A DNA stretch of 48,183 nucleotides from Puerhibacterium puerhi (GTDB taxonomy: Bacteria; Actinomycetota; Actinomycetes; Actinomycetales; Cellulomonadaceae). The notes below the pieces were generated by a model. It saw only the letters and a program-made list of their open reading frames with translations. It ran no database searches and was not told the origin of the DNA. This document shows, one piece after another, positions 10,583 to 18,148 of the stretch; within the stretch, counting starts at the first letter, position 1; each line of letters opens with the position of its first letter. The stretch spans positions 1 to 48,183 of the forward strand of contig NZ_WUWN01000026.1 of NCBI RefSeq assembly GCF_009846865.1, given 5' to 3'. A program made the position numbers and the translations under genes.

Positions 10583-10603
10583 GGCCGCCGGCGCCCGGAC
10601 CGT

Positions 10604-10744
10604 GGCGGGGCGGCGCCTCCGCGAGAGCCGAGGGAGCGCAGCGACCGGACCAGCCATGCGAGAGCGCGGCGGGGCGGCGCCTCCGCGAGAGCCGAGGGAG
10701 CGCAGCGACCGAATCATTCGAGCGGAGGCGCCGCCCCGCCGCGC
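10604..10744. repeat. Stem-loop element, truncated copy B1 and complete copy B2
   Basis: B2 is a perfect 23-bp inverted repeat (10664-10686 with 10722-10744) around a 35-nt loop (10687-10721) identical to the loop of copy A. B1 starts 64 bp earlier: 10604-10647 is identical to 10668-10711 (44 nt), but B1 then diverges and lacks a right arm. The pair lies between the convergent DUF58 and SpoIIM-like genes, where B2 could also serve as a bidirectional terminator. There is no T-tract after either arm. Confidence 0.85.
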
Positions 10745-10764
10745 CCGCCCGCGCGCCCCCAGAC

Positions 10765-11754
10765 TTAGCCGGCGGTCGGGACCACCGCGCCGGCGCGGTC
10801 GACGTCGAGGTCGCCCGTCTCCCCCGCCGCCACGGCGCGCCGGCCGAGCACCAGCACGTACGTCCAGAACGCCGCCAGCGCCACGGTGCCGATCGCGATC
10901 TTGAGCCACCACGGCAGCCCCGAGCCGGTCACGAAGCCCTCGACGATCCCGGACAGGGCGAGCGCCCCGACGAGCCCGACGGCGCACGTGACGAGCGCGC
11001 GGCCCTCCTGGGCGAGCGCCGCCCCGCGGCGGCGCGGGCCCGGGTCGACCAGCGTCCAGAACGTCTTGAGGCCGGCGGCCCCGGCGACGAAGACGCTGGT
11101 CAGCTCGAGCTGGCCGTGCGGGGCGATGAGGGTGAGGAACAGGTCGAGCTCGCCGTGGGCGGCCATCATGCCGCCCGTGGTGCCCACCGAGAACGCGTTC
11201 TGCCACAGCACGTAGGCCGGCAGCACCCCGGTGACGCCGAACGCCACCAGCAGCGCGGAGATCCACGCGTTGTTGGTCCACACCATCGCGGCGAACGAGA
11301 CGTCCGGGTCGTAGTAGGAGGCGAACGCCTCCTGGACGTACCGCTCCTGCGCCGACGGCGTGCCCATGGCCGCCAGCGCCTCGGCGTCCGTGGCGACGTG
11401 CCATCCGGCCACGACGCTCACCAGCAGGAACGCGACGGTCACGCCGAGGGTCCACCACCGCACCCGGTACAGCGCGGCCGGCACGGACACGGTGGCGAAC
11501 CGCACGACGTCGGACCACGCCGGGTCGTGGGCGCCGGAGATCCGGGTGCGCGCGCGGGTGAGCAGGTCGGACAGGCGGGTGACGAGCACGGGGTCGGGCG
11601 CCGCCGAGCGCACGGTCGACAGGTGCGTGGCGACCTCCTGGTACAGGCGGACCAGCTCGTCCGCCTCCGCCCCGTCCAGCCGGCGCCGCCTGACCAGCAC
11701 CGCGAGGCGGTCCCAGGCGGCGCTGTGCACGGCGGAGAAGGCGTCGAGGTCCAC
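10765..11754 (-). CDS. SpoIIM-like (stage II sporulation protein M family) membrane protein
   Basis: 329 residues. A soluble helical N-terminus (about 1-100) with RLYQEVATHLSTVRS is followed by about six membrane segments and the family motif NNAWISALLVAFGVTGVLPAYVL, with APHGQLEL later. Members outside spore formers are widespread next to MoxR/DUF58/RDD genes, so the name does not imply sporulation. The GTG at 11754 has CAGGG about 10 nt upstream. It is one of few genes here ending in TAA. Divergent from the RDD gene, with 54 bp between starts, and convergent with DUF58. Confidence 0.9.
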   Translation of the reverse strand: MDLDAFSAVHSAAWDRLAVLVRRRRLDGAEADELVRLYQEVATHLSTVRSAAPDPVLVTRLSDLLTRARTRISGAHDPAWSDVVRFATVSVPAALYRVRWWTLGVTVAFLLVSVVAGWHVATDAEALAAMGTPSAQERYVQEAFASYYDPDVSFAAMVWTNNAWISALLVAFGVTGVLPAYVLWQNAFSVGTTGGMMAAHGELDLFLTLIAPHGQLELTSVFVAGAAGLKTFWTLVDPGPRRRGAALAQEGRALVTCAVGLVGALALSGIVEGFVTGSGLPWWLKIAIGTVALAAFWTYVLVLGRRAVAAGETGDLDVDRAGAVVPTAG

Positions 11755-11808
11755 GACCGATACCCTGCCACACGACGACCCGACGACCCCGAGCCCTCGG
11801 AGGCCCCT
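11755..11808. promoter_or_regulatory. Shared divergent control region of the SpoIIM-like and RDD genes
   Basis: Only 54 bp separate the two GTG starts, so both promoters must overlap here or within the coding ends. CTCGGAGG (11796-11803) is the ribosome binding site of the RDD gene. I cannot place convincing -10/-35 pairs. Confidence 0.4.
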
Positions 11809-12627
11809 GTGCACGACGGCATCCTCATCGGCGAGGGCGTGGTGCTCGACGCCCGGCCGGCGTCGTTCGCCACGCGCGCGCTCGGTGCCCTGCTGGACGC
11901 GACGGTCACCGTGGCGGTGGCCGTCGGCCTGCTCGTGCTGCTGGGCCTGAGCATCGAATCGCTCGACGAGCGGTGGCTGCGCGCGACGACGATCGTCTTC
12001 GTCGTGCTCTTCCTCGTCGTCGCCCCGGCGGCCGTGGAGACGCTCACCCGCGGGCGGTCGCTGGGCAGGCTCGCCACGGGCACCCGGGTGGTGCGCGACG
12101 ACGGCGGCCCGGTCCGCCTGCGGCACGCGCTGATCCGCGCGCTGCTCGGCGTGCTCGAGCTGTGGGCGACGGCCGGGGGCGTCGCGATCGTGGCCTCGCT
12201 GTCCAACGCCAAGGGCAAGCGGCTCGGGGACATGGTCGCGGGCACGTACGCCATCCGCGTGCGCGGCGGCAAGGGCTGGTCCATGCCGCTGCAGATGCCG
12301 CCGGAGCTGGCCGCGTGGGCGGCCCGGGCCGACATGCGGCGCCTGCCCGACGGGCTCGCCCTGGCCGCCCGGCAGCTGCTCGACCGCGCGCCGCGGCTCG
12401 CGCCGTCGTCCCGGGCCGCGCTCACCGACGAGATCGCCGCTCGCGTGGAGCCGTACGTGGCGCCCGCGCCGCCGCCCGGGACCCCGGCCGAGGCGTTCCT
12501 GCACGCCGTGCTGCACGAGCGCCGCGACCGCGAGCTGGCCCGCGGGCTGCGCGAGCGCGAGCGTGCCGCGGACCAGGCAGCGGCGCTGCACCGCCTGCCC
12601 TACGGCGTGCCCGACCCGCGCGTGTGA
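11809..12627 (+). CDS. RDD-family membrane protein
   Basis: 272 residues. The RDD domain covers about 16-155 with motif ASFATRALGALLDATV, three hydrophobic segments and TRGRSLGRLATGTRVV, then GKRLGDMVAGTYAIR. A cytoplasmic tail of more than 100 residues follows (LPDGLALAARQLLDRAPRL), a typical extension in actinobacterial RDD proteins encoded beside SpoIIM-like genes. Some RDD proteins are proposed Na+/H+ antiporters, others have no known activity. Start supported by CGGAGG 5 nt before the GTG. It belongs to the same conserved neighbourhood as MoxR and DUF58 and is likely a membrane partner. Confidence 0.9.
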   Translation: MHDGILIGEGVVLDARPASFATRALGALLDATVTVAVAVGLLVLLGLSIESLDERWLRATTIVFVVLFLVVAPAAVETLTRGRSLGRLATGTRVVRDDGGPVRLRHALIRALLGVLELWATAGGVAIVASLSNAKGKRLGDMVAGTYAIRVRGGKGWSMPLQMPPELAAWAARADMRRLPDGLALAARQLLDRAPRLAPSSRAALTDEIAARVEPYVAPAPPPGTPAEAFLHAVLHERRDRELARGLRERERAADQAAALHRLPYGVPDPRV

Positions 12628-12649
12628 GCCGGGACGCCCGGCGTCCGTC

Positions 12650-13819
12650 TCAGGCGGGCACCGGGACGCGCGCGGTCACGCGGGCGTAGATGTCCTCGAA
12701 CTCCTCGAGGGTGCGCCCGAACGCGTGCCGCTCGGCCAGGCGCACGCTCGCCGCGCCGGCCCGCTCGCGCAGCGCCGGGTCGTCGAGCAGCGCCAGCAGG
12801 TGGCCCGCGAGCGCCGCGACGTCGCCCGGCGGGTAGAGCGCGCCGTTCTCGCCGGGGCGCACCAGGTGCGGCAGCGCCATGGCGTCGGCGGCCACCACCG
12901 GGAGCCCTGCCGACATCGCCTCGAGGGTGGCCAGGCTCTGCAGCTCGGCGACGCTCGGCATGCAGAACACGTCCGCCGACGCGTAGGCCTCGAGCAGCTC
13001 GGCGTCGGTGACGTGCCCACGGAACCGCACGTCGGCGGCGATGCCGAGCTCGTCGGCCAGCGCGCTCCAGCGCTCGCGGCGGCAGCCGTCGCCCACGATC
13101 TCGAGCCGCGCCGGCACCTCGGTCGGCAGCAGCGCGAAGGCGCGGATCAGCTCGTCGACCCGCTTCTCCTCGTCCAGCCGCCCGACGAACAGCACGGTCG
13201 GCACGGCGCCGGGCCGCCGCCGGCCGCGCGCGGCGAACCGCTGGGCGTCGATCCCGTTGGACACGGGCAGCACCCCGGTCAGGCCGGTGCGGTCCATGAG
13301 CAGCTCGGCGGCCCGCGGGGTGGGCGTGGTGACGACGTCGGCGCGGGCGAAGACCCGGCCCTGGTCGCGCCACATCGCCGCGGCGAAGGCGCCGTGCAGC
13401 GGCCGGGGCACCGGCAGGTAGGCGACGAGGTTCTCGGGCACGAGGTGGTTGGTCATCACCACGGGCACGCCGTGGGTGCGGGCCGCCGCGACGACCGCGC
13501 GGCCGACCAGCACGTGGCCGTGCGAGTGCACGACGTCGGGCCGCAGCTCCGCCACCAGGCGGCGGACGTGCGCGGACACCTCCCAGGGCAGGCTGACGCG
13601 GTGCGAGGCGTGGCCGACGTAGCGCCGCGAGCGCACGCCGTGCACCGTGACGCCGTCGCGCACCTCGCGCGTGGCCCGGCCGGTGGGCGACGGGGCGACG
13701 ACGTGCACCTCGTGGCCGCGGCCGGCCAGCCCGGCCGCCAGGCGGGCGGCGGCCTGCGCGGCACCGTTGACGTCGGGCGGGTAGGTCTCGGCGCCGACGA
13801 CGATCCTCAAGCTCTCCAT
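12650..13819 (-). CDS. GT-B glycosyltransferase, family GT4
   Basis: 389 residues. N-terminal Rossmann half starts RIVVGAETYPPDVNGAAQAA (Gly-rich acceptor-side loop) and contains HSHGHVLVGRA. The C-terminal half has VLFVGRLDEEKRVDELIRAF, a donor-binding region VGDGCRRE, and PSVAELQSLATLEAMSAGLPVV, the GT4 E-x7-E motif. Family members transfer sugars from nucleotide donors to lipids such as phosphatidylinositol or to glycans; the acceptor cannot be told from sequence. ATG at 13819 with AAGGA upstream. The gene upstream (permease at 14006) is on the same strand across a 186-bp gap, so it may have its own promoter. Confidence 0.9.
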   Translation of the reverse strand: MESLRIVVGAETYPPDVNGAAQAAARLAAGLAGRGHEVHVVAPSPTGRATREVRDGVTVHGVRSRRYVGHASHRVSLPWEVSAHVRRLVAELRPDVVHSHGHVLVGRAVVAAARTHGVPVVMTNHLVPENLVAYLPVPRPLHGAFAAAMWRDQGRVFARADVVTTPTPRAAELLMDRTGLTGVLPVSNGIDAQRFAARGRRRPGAVPTVLFVGRLDEEKRVDELIRAFALLPTEVPARLEIVGDGCRRERWSALADELGIAADVRFRGHVTDAELLEAYASADVFCMPSVAELQSLATLEAMSAGLPVVAADAMALPHLVRPGENGALYPPGDVAALAGHLLALLDDPALRERAGAASVRLAERHAFGRTLEEFEDIYARVTARVPVPA

Positions 13820-14005
13820 GGGTCCTTCTCTTCCAGGGTCGGGCCCTCCGTGGGGAGGGTCGTGCTGGGGGGTCGTACAGGTGGGCTCTGGGGGGCGGAG
13901 CGCAGGGGGGTCACCAGCGTGGCCCACCGCGGGGCGCGCCCCGGGGCGACGCGCGGGCGACGTGGACGGTTTCGCCCCCTGCCGCACGCGCTGCGCGCAC
14001 GGTCC
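13820..14005 (-). promoter_or_regulatory. Probable promoter and leader of the GT4 gene
   Basis: On the minus strand a TGTACGAC stretch could be an extended -10. The leader between it and the start contains CCCTCC (13845-13850) pairing with GAGGG (13856-13860). GGGGCGCGCCCC (13931-13942) is a 12-nt palindrome just beyond the stop of the permease gene and may help terminate it. No gene is visible here. Confidence 0.3.
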
Positions 14006-15001
14006 TCACGCGGCCCGGCGCAGGGGCTCCGGGCCGGCCGCGCGCACGACGGGTGCCGCTGCGGCGCGCGCGGCCCGCGCGGCGGCGGCGTCGGGGTGGT
14101 GGCGGGCGAGCGTGACCACGCCGGCGGCGGCCGACGCCGCCGCGAGGCCCAGCACCGCCCAGAGCGCGGCGGGCGTCGCCGCCCCCTCGCCCAGGAGCAC
14201 CGCGCCGAGGAGCACCGCCACGAGGGGGTCCACCACGGTGAGGCAGGCCACGACGAGCTCCGGCGCGCCGGCGGTGTAGGCGTGCTGCACGAGCCAGCCG
14301 CCGGCGGCCAGCGCGACGACGACGCCGGCCGCCGCCGCGAGCACGGGCGGCGCCGTCAGCGGCACGTCGCCGGACGCCACCGCCTGCGACACGGCGCGCA
14401 CGAGCGCGGAGACGAGCCCGAAGGCCGCCGCGGCCCCGGTGGCCAGGCACAGGCACGCCGCCCAGCCGGAGCGCGTGACGCCCACCGCGGCCAGCGCGGC
14501 GACGACGACGCCGACCGCGAGGCCGGCCACGAGCGTCGAGGCGCCCGGCGGGGGCGTGCTCGTCGTGGAGCCGGCCGAGGCGGCCACGAACCCGACCACG
14601 CCGAGCACGCTGAGCAGCACGCCGACGACGACGCCGGTGCCCGGGCGGCGCCGGGTGCGCAGCGACGCGAGCAGCACGGCGGCCGGCACGGCCAGCACGC
14701 CGACGGGCTGCACCACCCGCAGCGGGGCGAGCAGCAGGGCCCCGGCGTGCACGAGGGTGCCGGCGCCCGCCAGACCGAGGCCGAGCAGCCAGCGCGGGTG
14801 ACGCACCACCTGCACGAGCCGGCGCAGCCCCATCCGCGGGCGGCCCGCGGGCGTGCCGGCCCGCCCGCCGCCGTCGAGCGGGACGACGCTCGGGCCGGGC
14901 GCGGTCACGGCGTGGTGCTGCAGCACCGCCGCGCCCGCGAAGCAGACGGCGCCGACGACCGCCAGGGCGATCGCGGTGCCGGTGCCCGTCAGGCCGCTCA
15001 C
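14006..15001 (-). CDS. DMT/EamA-like permease
   Basis: 331 residues, with about ten hydrophobic segments beginning TAIALAVVGAVCFAGAAVLQ and a repeat-like second half, as in the drug/metabolite transporter superfamily. Motifs include PLRVVQPVGVLAVPAAVLLA in the first half and LTVVDPLVAVLLGAVLLGEG in the second, the EamA-type signature. Substrate unknown. The GTG at 15001 overlaps by 4 bp (GTGA) the stop of a possible small gene. In-frame sequence continues upstream, but it is Pro/Arg-rich and not membrane-like, so the GTG is preferred. Confidence 0.8.
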   Translation of the reverse strand: MSGLTGTGTAIALAVVGAVCFAGAAVLQHHAVTAPGPSVVPLDGGGRAGTPAGRPRMGLRRLVQVVRHPRWLLGLGLAGAGTLVHAGALLLAPLRVVQPVGVLAVPAAVLLASLRTRRRPGTGVVVGVLLSVLGVVGFVAASAGSTTSTPPPGASTLVAGLAVGVVVAALAAVGVTRSGWAACLCLATGAAAAFGLVSALVRAVSQAVASGDVPLTAPPVLAAAAGVVVALAAGGWLVQHAYTAGAPELVVACLTVVDPLVAVLLGAVLLGEGAATPAALWAVLGLAAASAAAGVVTLARHHPDAAAARAARAAAAPVVRAAGPEPLRRAA

Positions 15002-15183
15002 GCGCGGCCCCGCGCTTGGCCGGCCGTGACGCACCGGCCCCCCACCACCGTCGAGCTGACCACGGGACCCCACGGTGCCCGGGCCAGGTGACGCGGCAGG
15101 CGTCGGGCGGGCGAACGGTCGTCGAACGCCAGGGGAACGGCCGCCGCCGGCGGGGTCGGCAGAGGGCGCGGGTGCGTCGTCAT
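14998..15183 (-). CDS. Possible small protein coupled to the permease gene
   Basis: 61 codons from ATG 15183 to a TGA that overlaps the permease GTG by 4 bp. AGGGTGGGG lies just upstream of the ATG and could be a ribosome binding site; GTG 15192 is an alternative start. The product is basic, Pro-rich at the start, with one weakly hydrophobic stretch (GPVVSSTVVGG) and no family I recognise. The junction and ribosome binding site are the only support, so this may be a non-coding leader. Confidence 0.3.
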   Translation of the reverse strand: MTTHPRPLPTPPAAAVPLAFDDRSPARRLPRHLARAPWGPVVSSTVVGGRCVTAGQARGRA

Positions 15184-15218
15184 GGGCCCCACCCTGACAG
15201 GTCGCGCACCCCGAGTGA

Positions 15219-15268
15219 ATCAGGACGTCCCCCGGGTTTCCCCCGGGTTCTCCGGAGAATCCCCTGAT
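15219..15268. promoter_or_regulatory. Operator-like cluster upstream of the hydrolase gene
   Basis: The 135-bp space between the divergent possible small gene and the hydrolase contains two exact head-to-tail 11-bp units TCCCCCGGGTT (15228-15238 and 15239-15249), one helical turn apart. A perfect palindrome TTCTCCGGAGAA (15248-15259) follows, and an outer dyad ATCAGG (15219-15224) / CCTGAT (15263-15268) encloses both. The layout suggests a regulator binding site; the protein is unknown. Confidence 0.45.
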
Positions 15269-15306
15269 CTGGGCCGTCATCCCTCGGCCGGCCGCCCCGG
15301 CGCCGA

Positions 15307-15312
15307 TACGCT
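15307..15312 (+). promoter_or_regulatory. TACGCT -10-like box of the hydrolase gene (probable leaderless transcript)
   Basis: TACGCT fits TAnnnT and ends 6 nt before the GTG at 15319, with no ribosome binding site between them. Confidence 0.5.
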
Positions 15313-15318
15313 CCCCGT

Positions 15319-16314
15319 GTGCCGACCCCCTCCCCCGCGGACGCCGCCGCGCCCGACGCCGCGCCCGTCGCCGCGCCCGACGCCGCGCCCGACGCCGCGC
15401 CCGCCCGCCTGCCGCGCCGTGCCCCGCGCCCGGACCTCGCCGACGTCGTCCTGCGCGGCGCCCGCACGCGGGTGCACGCCTACGGCCCGCAGGACGCGCC
15501 CACCACGCTGGTGGCGCTGCACGGCTTCCGCGGCGATCACCACGGCCTCGAGCCGATCGTGGCCGACCTGCTCGCCGCCGCGGACGTCCGGCTGCTCGTG
15601 CCCGACCTGCCCGGCTTCGGCGCGTCGGCGCCGCTGCCGGACGACCGGCACGACGTCGCCGGGTACGCGGCCTGGGCCGCCGAGCTGCTGGACGCCGTCG
15701 CGCCGGACGAGGGGCAGGGCGACGGGCAGGGCGACGTCGTGCTGCTGGGCCACTCGTTCGGGTCGGTGGTGGCCGCCGCCACCGCGGCGCGCCGGGCCGT
15801 GCGCGGCCTGGTGCTGGTCAACCCCATCGCCGCCACCGCCCTCGCGGGCCGGCCGGGCGCCGCGGCCGTGACCGGCGCCTTCCACCGCCTCGCCGGCGCG
15901 CTGCCCGAGCGGCCCGGCACGGCGCTGCTGCGGCTGCCCGTGGTGACCCGGCTGGCGTCGGTGGCGATGGTGCGCACCCGCGACCGCGCGCTGCGCCGCT
16001 GGATCCACGCCGAGCACGACCGCCGCTTCGCCGGGTTCGCGGACCGCCGCACGCTCCTGGAGGCCTACGCGGCGTCGTCGGGCAGCGACGTGCGCCCGCA
16101 CGCGCCGGCCGTGACCGCCCCCACCCTCCTGGTGGCCGCCGAGCTCGACGACCTCGCCCCCGTCGCCGCGCAGCGCGCGCTGGCCGGGCTGTTCGCCGAC
16201 GCCCGGCTCGTCGTCGTGCCGGGCACCGGCCACCTGGCGCACTACGAGACGCCCGACGCCGTCGCCGCCGCGGTCGCTGACTTCCTGCGCACCCTCGACG
16301 GGCGCGCCCGGTGA
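15319..16314 (+). CDS. Alpha/beta-hydrolase
   Basis: 331 residues. After an Ala/Pro/Asp repeat-rich head (about 1-35, from 12- and 18-bp DNA repeats) the fold begins with TLVALHGFRGDHHG (oxyanion HG), then PDLPGFGAS, nucleophile elbow GHSFGS (Ser near residue 154), acid region ELDDLAP and final His in GTGHLAHYE. All triad positions are therefore present. Substrate unknown. There is no signal peptide, so it is probably cytoplasmic. The stop overlaps the next glycosyltransferase GTG by 4 bp, so the two are likely co-expressed. Confidence 0.9.
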   Translation: MPTPSPADAAAPDAAPVAAPDAAPDAAPARLPRRAPRPDLADVVLRGARTRVHAYGPQDAPTTLVALHGFRGDHHGLEPIVADLLAAADVRLLVPDLPGFGASAPLPDDRHDVAGYAAWAAELLDAVAPDEGQGDGQGDVVLLGHSFGSVVAAATAARRAVRGLVLVNPIAATALAGRPGAAAVTGAFHRLAGALPERPGTALLRLPVVTRLASVAMVRTRDRALRRWIHAEHDRRFAGFADRRTLLEAYAASSGSDVRPHAPAVTAPTLLVAAELDDLAPVAAQRALAGLFADARLVVVPGTGHLAHYETPDAVAAAVADFLRTLDGRAR

Positions 16315-17492
16315 CCGCCCCCGACCGCGCGCCCCGCGTCCTGGTCGACTGCCGCTACGTGCGCACGGGCCGCCACGACGGCATCAGCCGCTACACCGCT
16401 GGCCTCGTGGCCGAGCTCGCGCGGCTGCACCCGGTCGAGCTGCTGATCAGCGACGAGCGCCAGCTCGCGCACCTGCCGGACCTGCCGTGGCACCGGGTCT
16501 CGGGCCCCACGAGCTGGCGCGAGCCGTTCGTCGCCCGCCAGGTGCGCCGGCTGCGGCCCGACGTCGTGTTCAGCCCGATGCAGACGATGGGCACCTGGGG
16601 CCGCGACTACGGCCTGGTGCTCACGCTGCACGACCTCATCTACTACCGGCACCCCACGCCGCCGGCCGACCTGCCGGCGCCCGTACGTGTGCTGTGGCGG
16701 GCCTTCCACCTGGCCTGGTGGCCCCAGCGGCTGCTGCTCGACCGGGCCGACGCCGTCGTGACCGTCTCGGCGACGACGCGCGAGCTCATCGCGGCCCACC
16801 GGCTCACCCGCCGCCCCGTGACCGTGGTGACGAACGCGGCCGACCCGGCGTTCGGCGACCTGGCGGCCGGCGACCTGGCGCCCGGCGACCTGGCCGCCCC
16901 CGCGCCGCAGCGACGGACCCGAGCCCTCGTCTACATGGGCTCGTTCATGCCGTACAAGAACGTCGCCACCCTGGCCCGGGCGATGGCGCGGCTGCCCGAG
17001 CACGAGCTGCACCTCATGAGCCGCGTGCCGCCGGGCGAGCGCGAGCGCCTGGCCGCCCTGGCCGGGCCCGGGCGGCTGGTGTTCCACGACGGCGCCGACG
17101 ACGCCACCTACCGCCGCGTGCTGGCCTCGGCGACGGCGCTGGTGTCGGCGTCGCGCGACGAGGGCTTCGGCATCCCCCTCGTCGAGGCGATGACGCTGGG
17201 CGTGCCCGTGGTCGTCAGCGACATCCCGGTGTTCCGCGAGGTGGCCGGCGCGGCCGGGGCCTACGTGGCCCCCGACGACGCCGGCGGGTTCGTCGACGCG
17301 GTGCGTGCCCTCGACGACGACGCGACGTGGGCGCGGCGCTCGGCGCAGGCGCGCCGCGAGGCCGCGCGGTTCGACTGGGCGGCGTCGGCGCGCGTGCTGC
17401 TCGCCGAGCTGCTGCGCGTCGCCGCCGAGCGCGAGCAGCGCAGGGGGTCCAGGGGGCGGGCGGGCAGGCGTCAGTCCGCCGCGCCGAGGTAG
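16311..17492 (+). CDS. GT-B glycosyltransferase, family GT4-like (mannosyltransferase type)
   Basis: 393 residues. Opens with VLVDCRYVRTGRHDGISRYT, typical of the GT4 branch that begins with a DxR-GIxRY motif. It has LTLHDLIYYRHP, VVTVSATTRELI and the donor half ALVYMGSFMPYKNVATLARA. SASRDEGFGIPLVEAMTLGVPVV is the E-x7-E motif. A short 15-bp DNA repeat at 16855-16899 gives three GDLA units in the linker between the halves. GTG overlaps the hydrolase stop. The 3' end overlaps the convergent response-regulator gene by 22 bp. Likely role is extracellular polysaccharide or glycolipid assembly. Confidence 0.9.
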   Translation: MTAPDRAPRVLVDCRYVRTGRHDGISRYTAGLVAELARLHPVELLISDERQLAHLPDLPWHRVSGPTSWREPFVARQVRRLRPDVVFSPMQTMGTWGRDYGLVLTLHDLIYYRHPTPPADLPAPVRVLWRAFHLAWWPQRLLLDRADAVVTVSATTRELIAAHRLTRRPVTVVTNAADPAFGDLAAGDLAPGDLAAPAPQRRTRALVYMGSFMPYKNVATLARAMARLPEHELHLMSRVPPGERERLAALAGPGRLVFHDGADDATYRRVLASATALVSASRDEGFGIPLVEAMTLGVPVVVSDIPVFREVAGAAGAYVAPDDAGGFVDAVRALDDDATWARRSAQARREAARFDWAASARVLLAELLRVAAEREQRRGSRGRAGRRQSAAPR

Positions 17493-18148
17493 CGCAGCAC
17501 CGCCAGCACCCGGCGGTGGTCGGCGGCGTCGGGCGGCAGCCGCAGCTTGGTGAAGATCGCCGCGACGTTCTTCTCCACGGCGCCGTAGGACAGGAACAGC
17601 GTCTCGGCGATCGCGCCGTTGGAGCGGCCCTGCGCCATGAGGTCGAGCACCTGCCGCTCGCGCGGCGTGAGCGTGTCCAGGCCGTCCTCGCGCGAGCGGG
17701 ACGCGCCCAGCAGCTGGCCGACCACCTCGGGGTCCAGCACGGTCTCGCCCGCCGCGACCCGGCCGAGCGCGGCGACGAACTCCCCGACGTCCGCGACGCG
17801 GTCCTTGAGCAGGTAGCCGACGCCGCGGGCGTCGCCGGCGAGCAGCCGCGAGGCGTACCGCGTCTCCACCCACTGGCTGAACAGCAGCACCGGCAGGCCG
17901 GGGTGGGCCTCGCGCAGCGCGAGCACCGCCCGCAGCCCCTCGTCGGTGTGCGACGGCGGCATGCGCACGTCGGCCACCACGACGTCGGGCAGGGCGCCGT
18001 CGGCGGCGAGGGCGGCGACCTGCGCGACGAGCGCGTCGCCGTCGCCGACCGCTGCCACGACGTCGTGGCCGCGCCGGCCGAGGAGGGCGGCGAGCCCGTC
18101 GCGCAGGATCGCCGAGTCCTCGGCGAGCACGACGCGCAGGCCGGTCAC
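17471..18148 (-). CDS. NarL/FixJ-type response regulator
   Basis: 225 residues. Receiver domain with acidic pair in LAEDS and phospho-acceptor Asp60 (VVADVRMPP), and Lys in GYLLKDRV. C-terminal LuxR-type helix-turn-helix: LTPRERQVLDLMAQGRSNGA followed by AETLFLSYGAVEKNVAAIF. Its GTG overlaps the stop of the histidine kinase (4 bp), so it is the cognate partner. Target genes unknown. Confidence 0.93.
   Translation of the reverse strand: MTGLRVVLAEDSAILRDGLAALLGRRGHDVVAAVGDGDALVAQVAALAADGALPDVVVADVRMPPSHTDEGLRAVLALREAHPGLPVLLFSQWVETRYASRLLAGDARGVGYLLKDRVADVGEFVAALGRVAAGETVLDPEVVGQLLGASRSREDGLDTLTPRERQVLDLMAQGRSNGAIAETLFLSYGAVEKNVAAIFTKLRLPPDAADHRRVLAVLRYLGAAD

Noticed and set aside
9114-10744. 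Transposon carrying the DUF58 gene between inverted repeats
   Set aside because: The two complete copies are inverted, but each is itself a closed hairpin, no transposase is inside, no target-site duplication is evident, and the DUF58 gene is a normal member of the operon.
10765-11754. Evidence for endospore formation from the SpoIIM-like gene
   Set aside because: The family is widespread in non-sporulating actinobacteria next to MoxR/DUF58/RDD genes.
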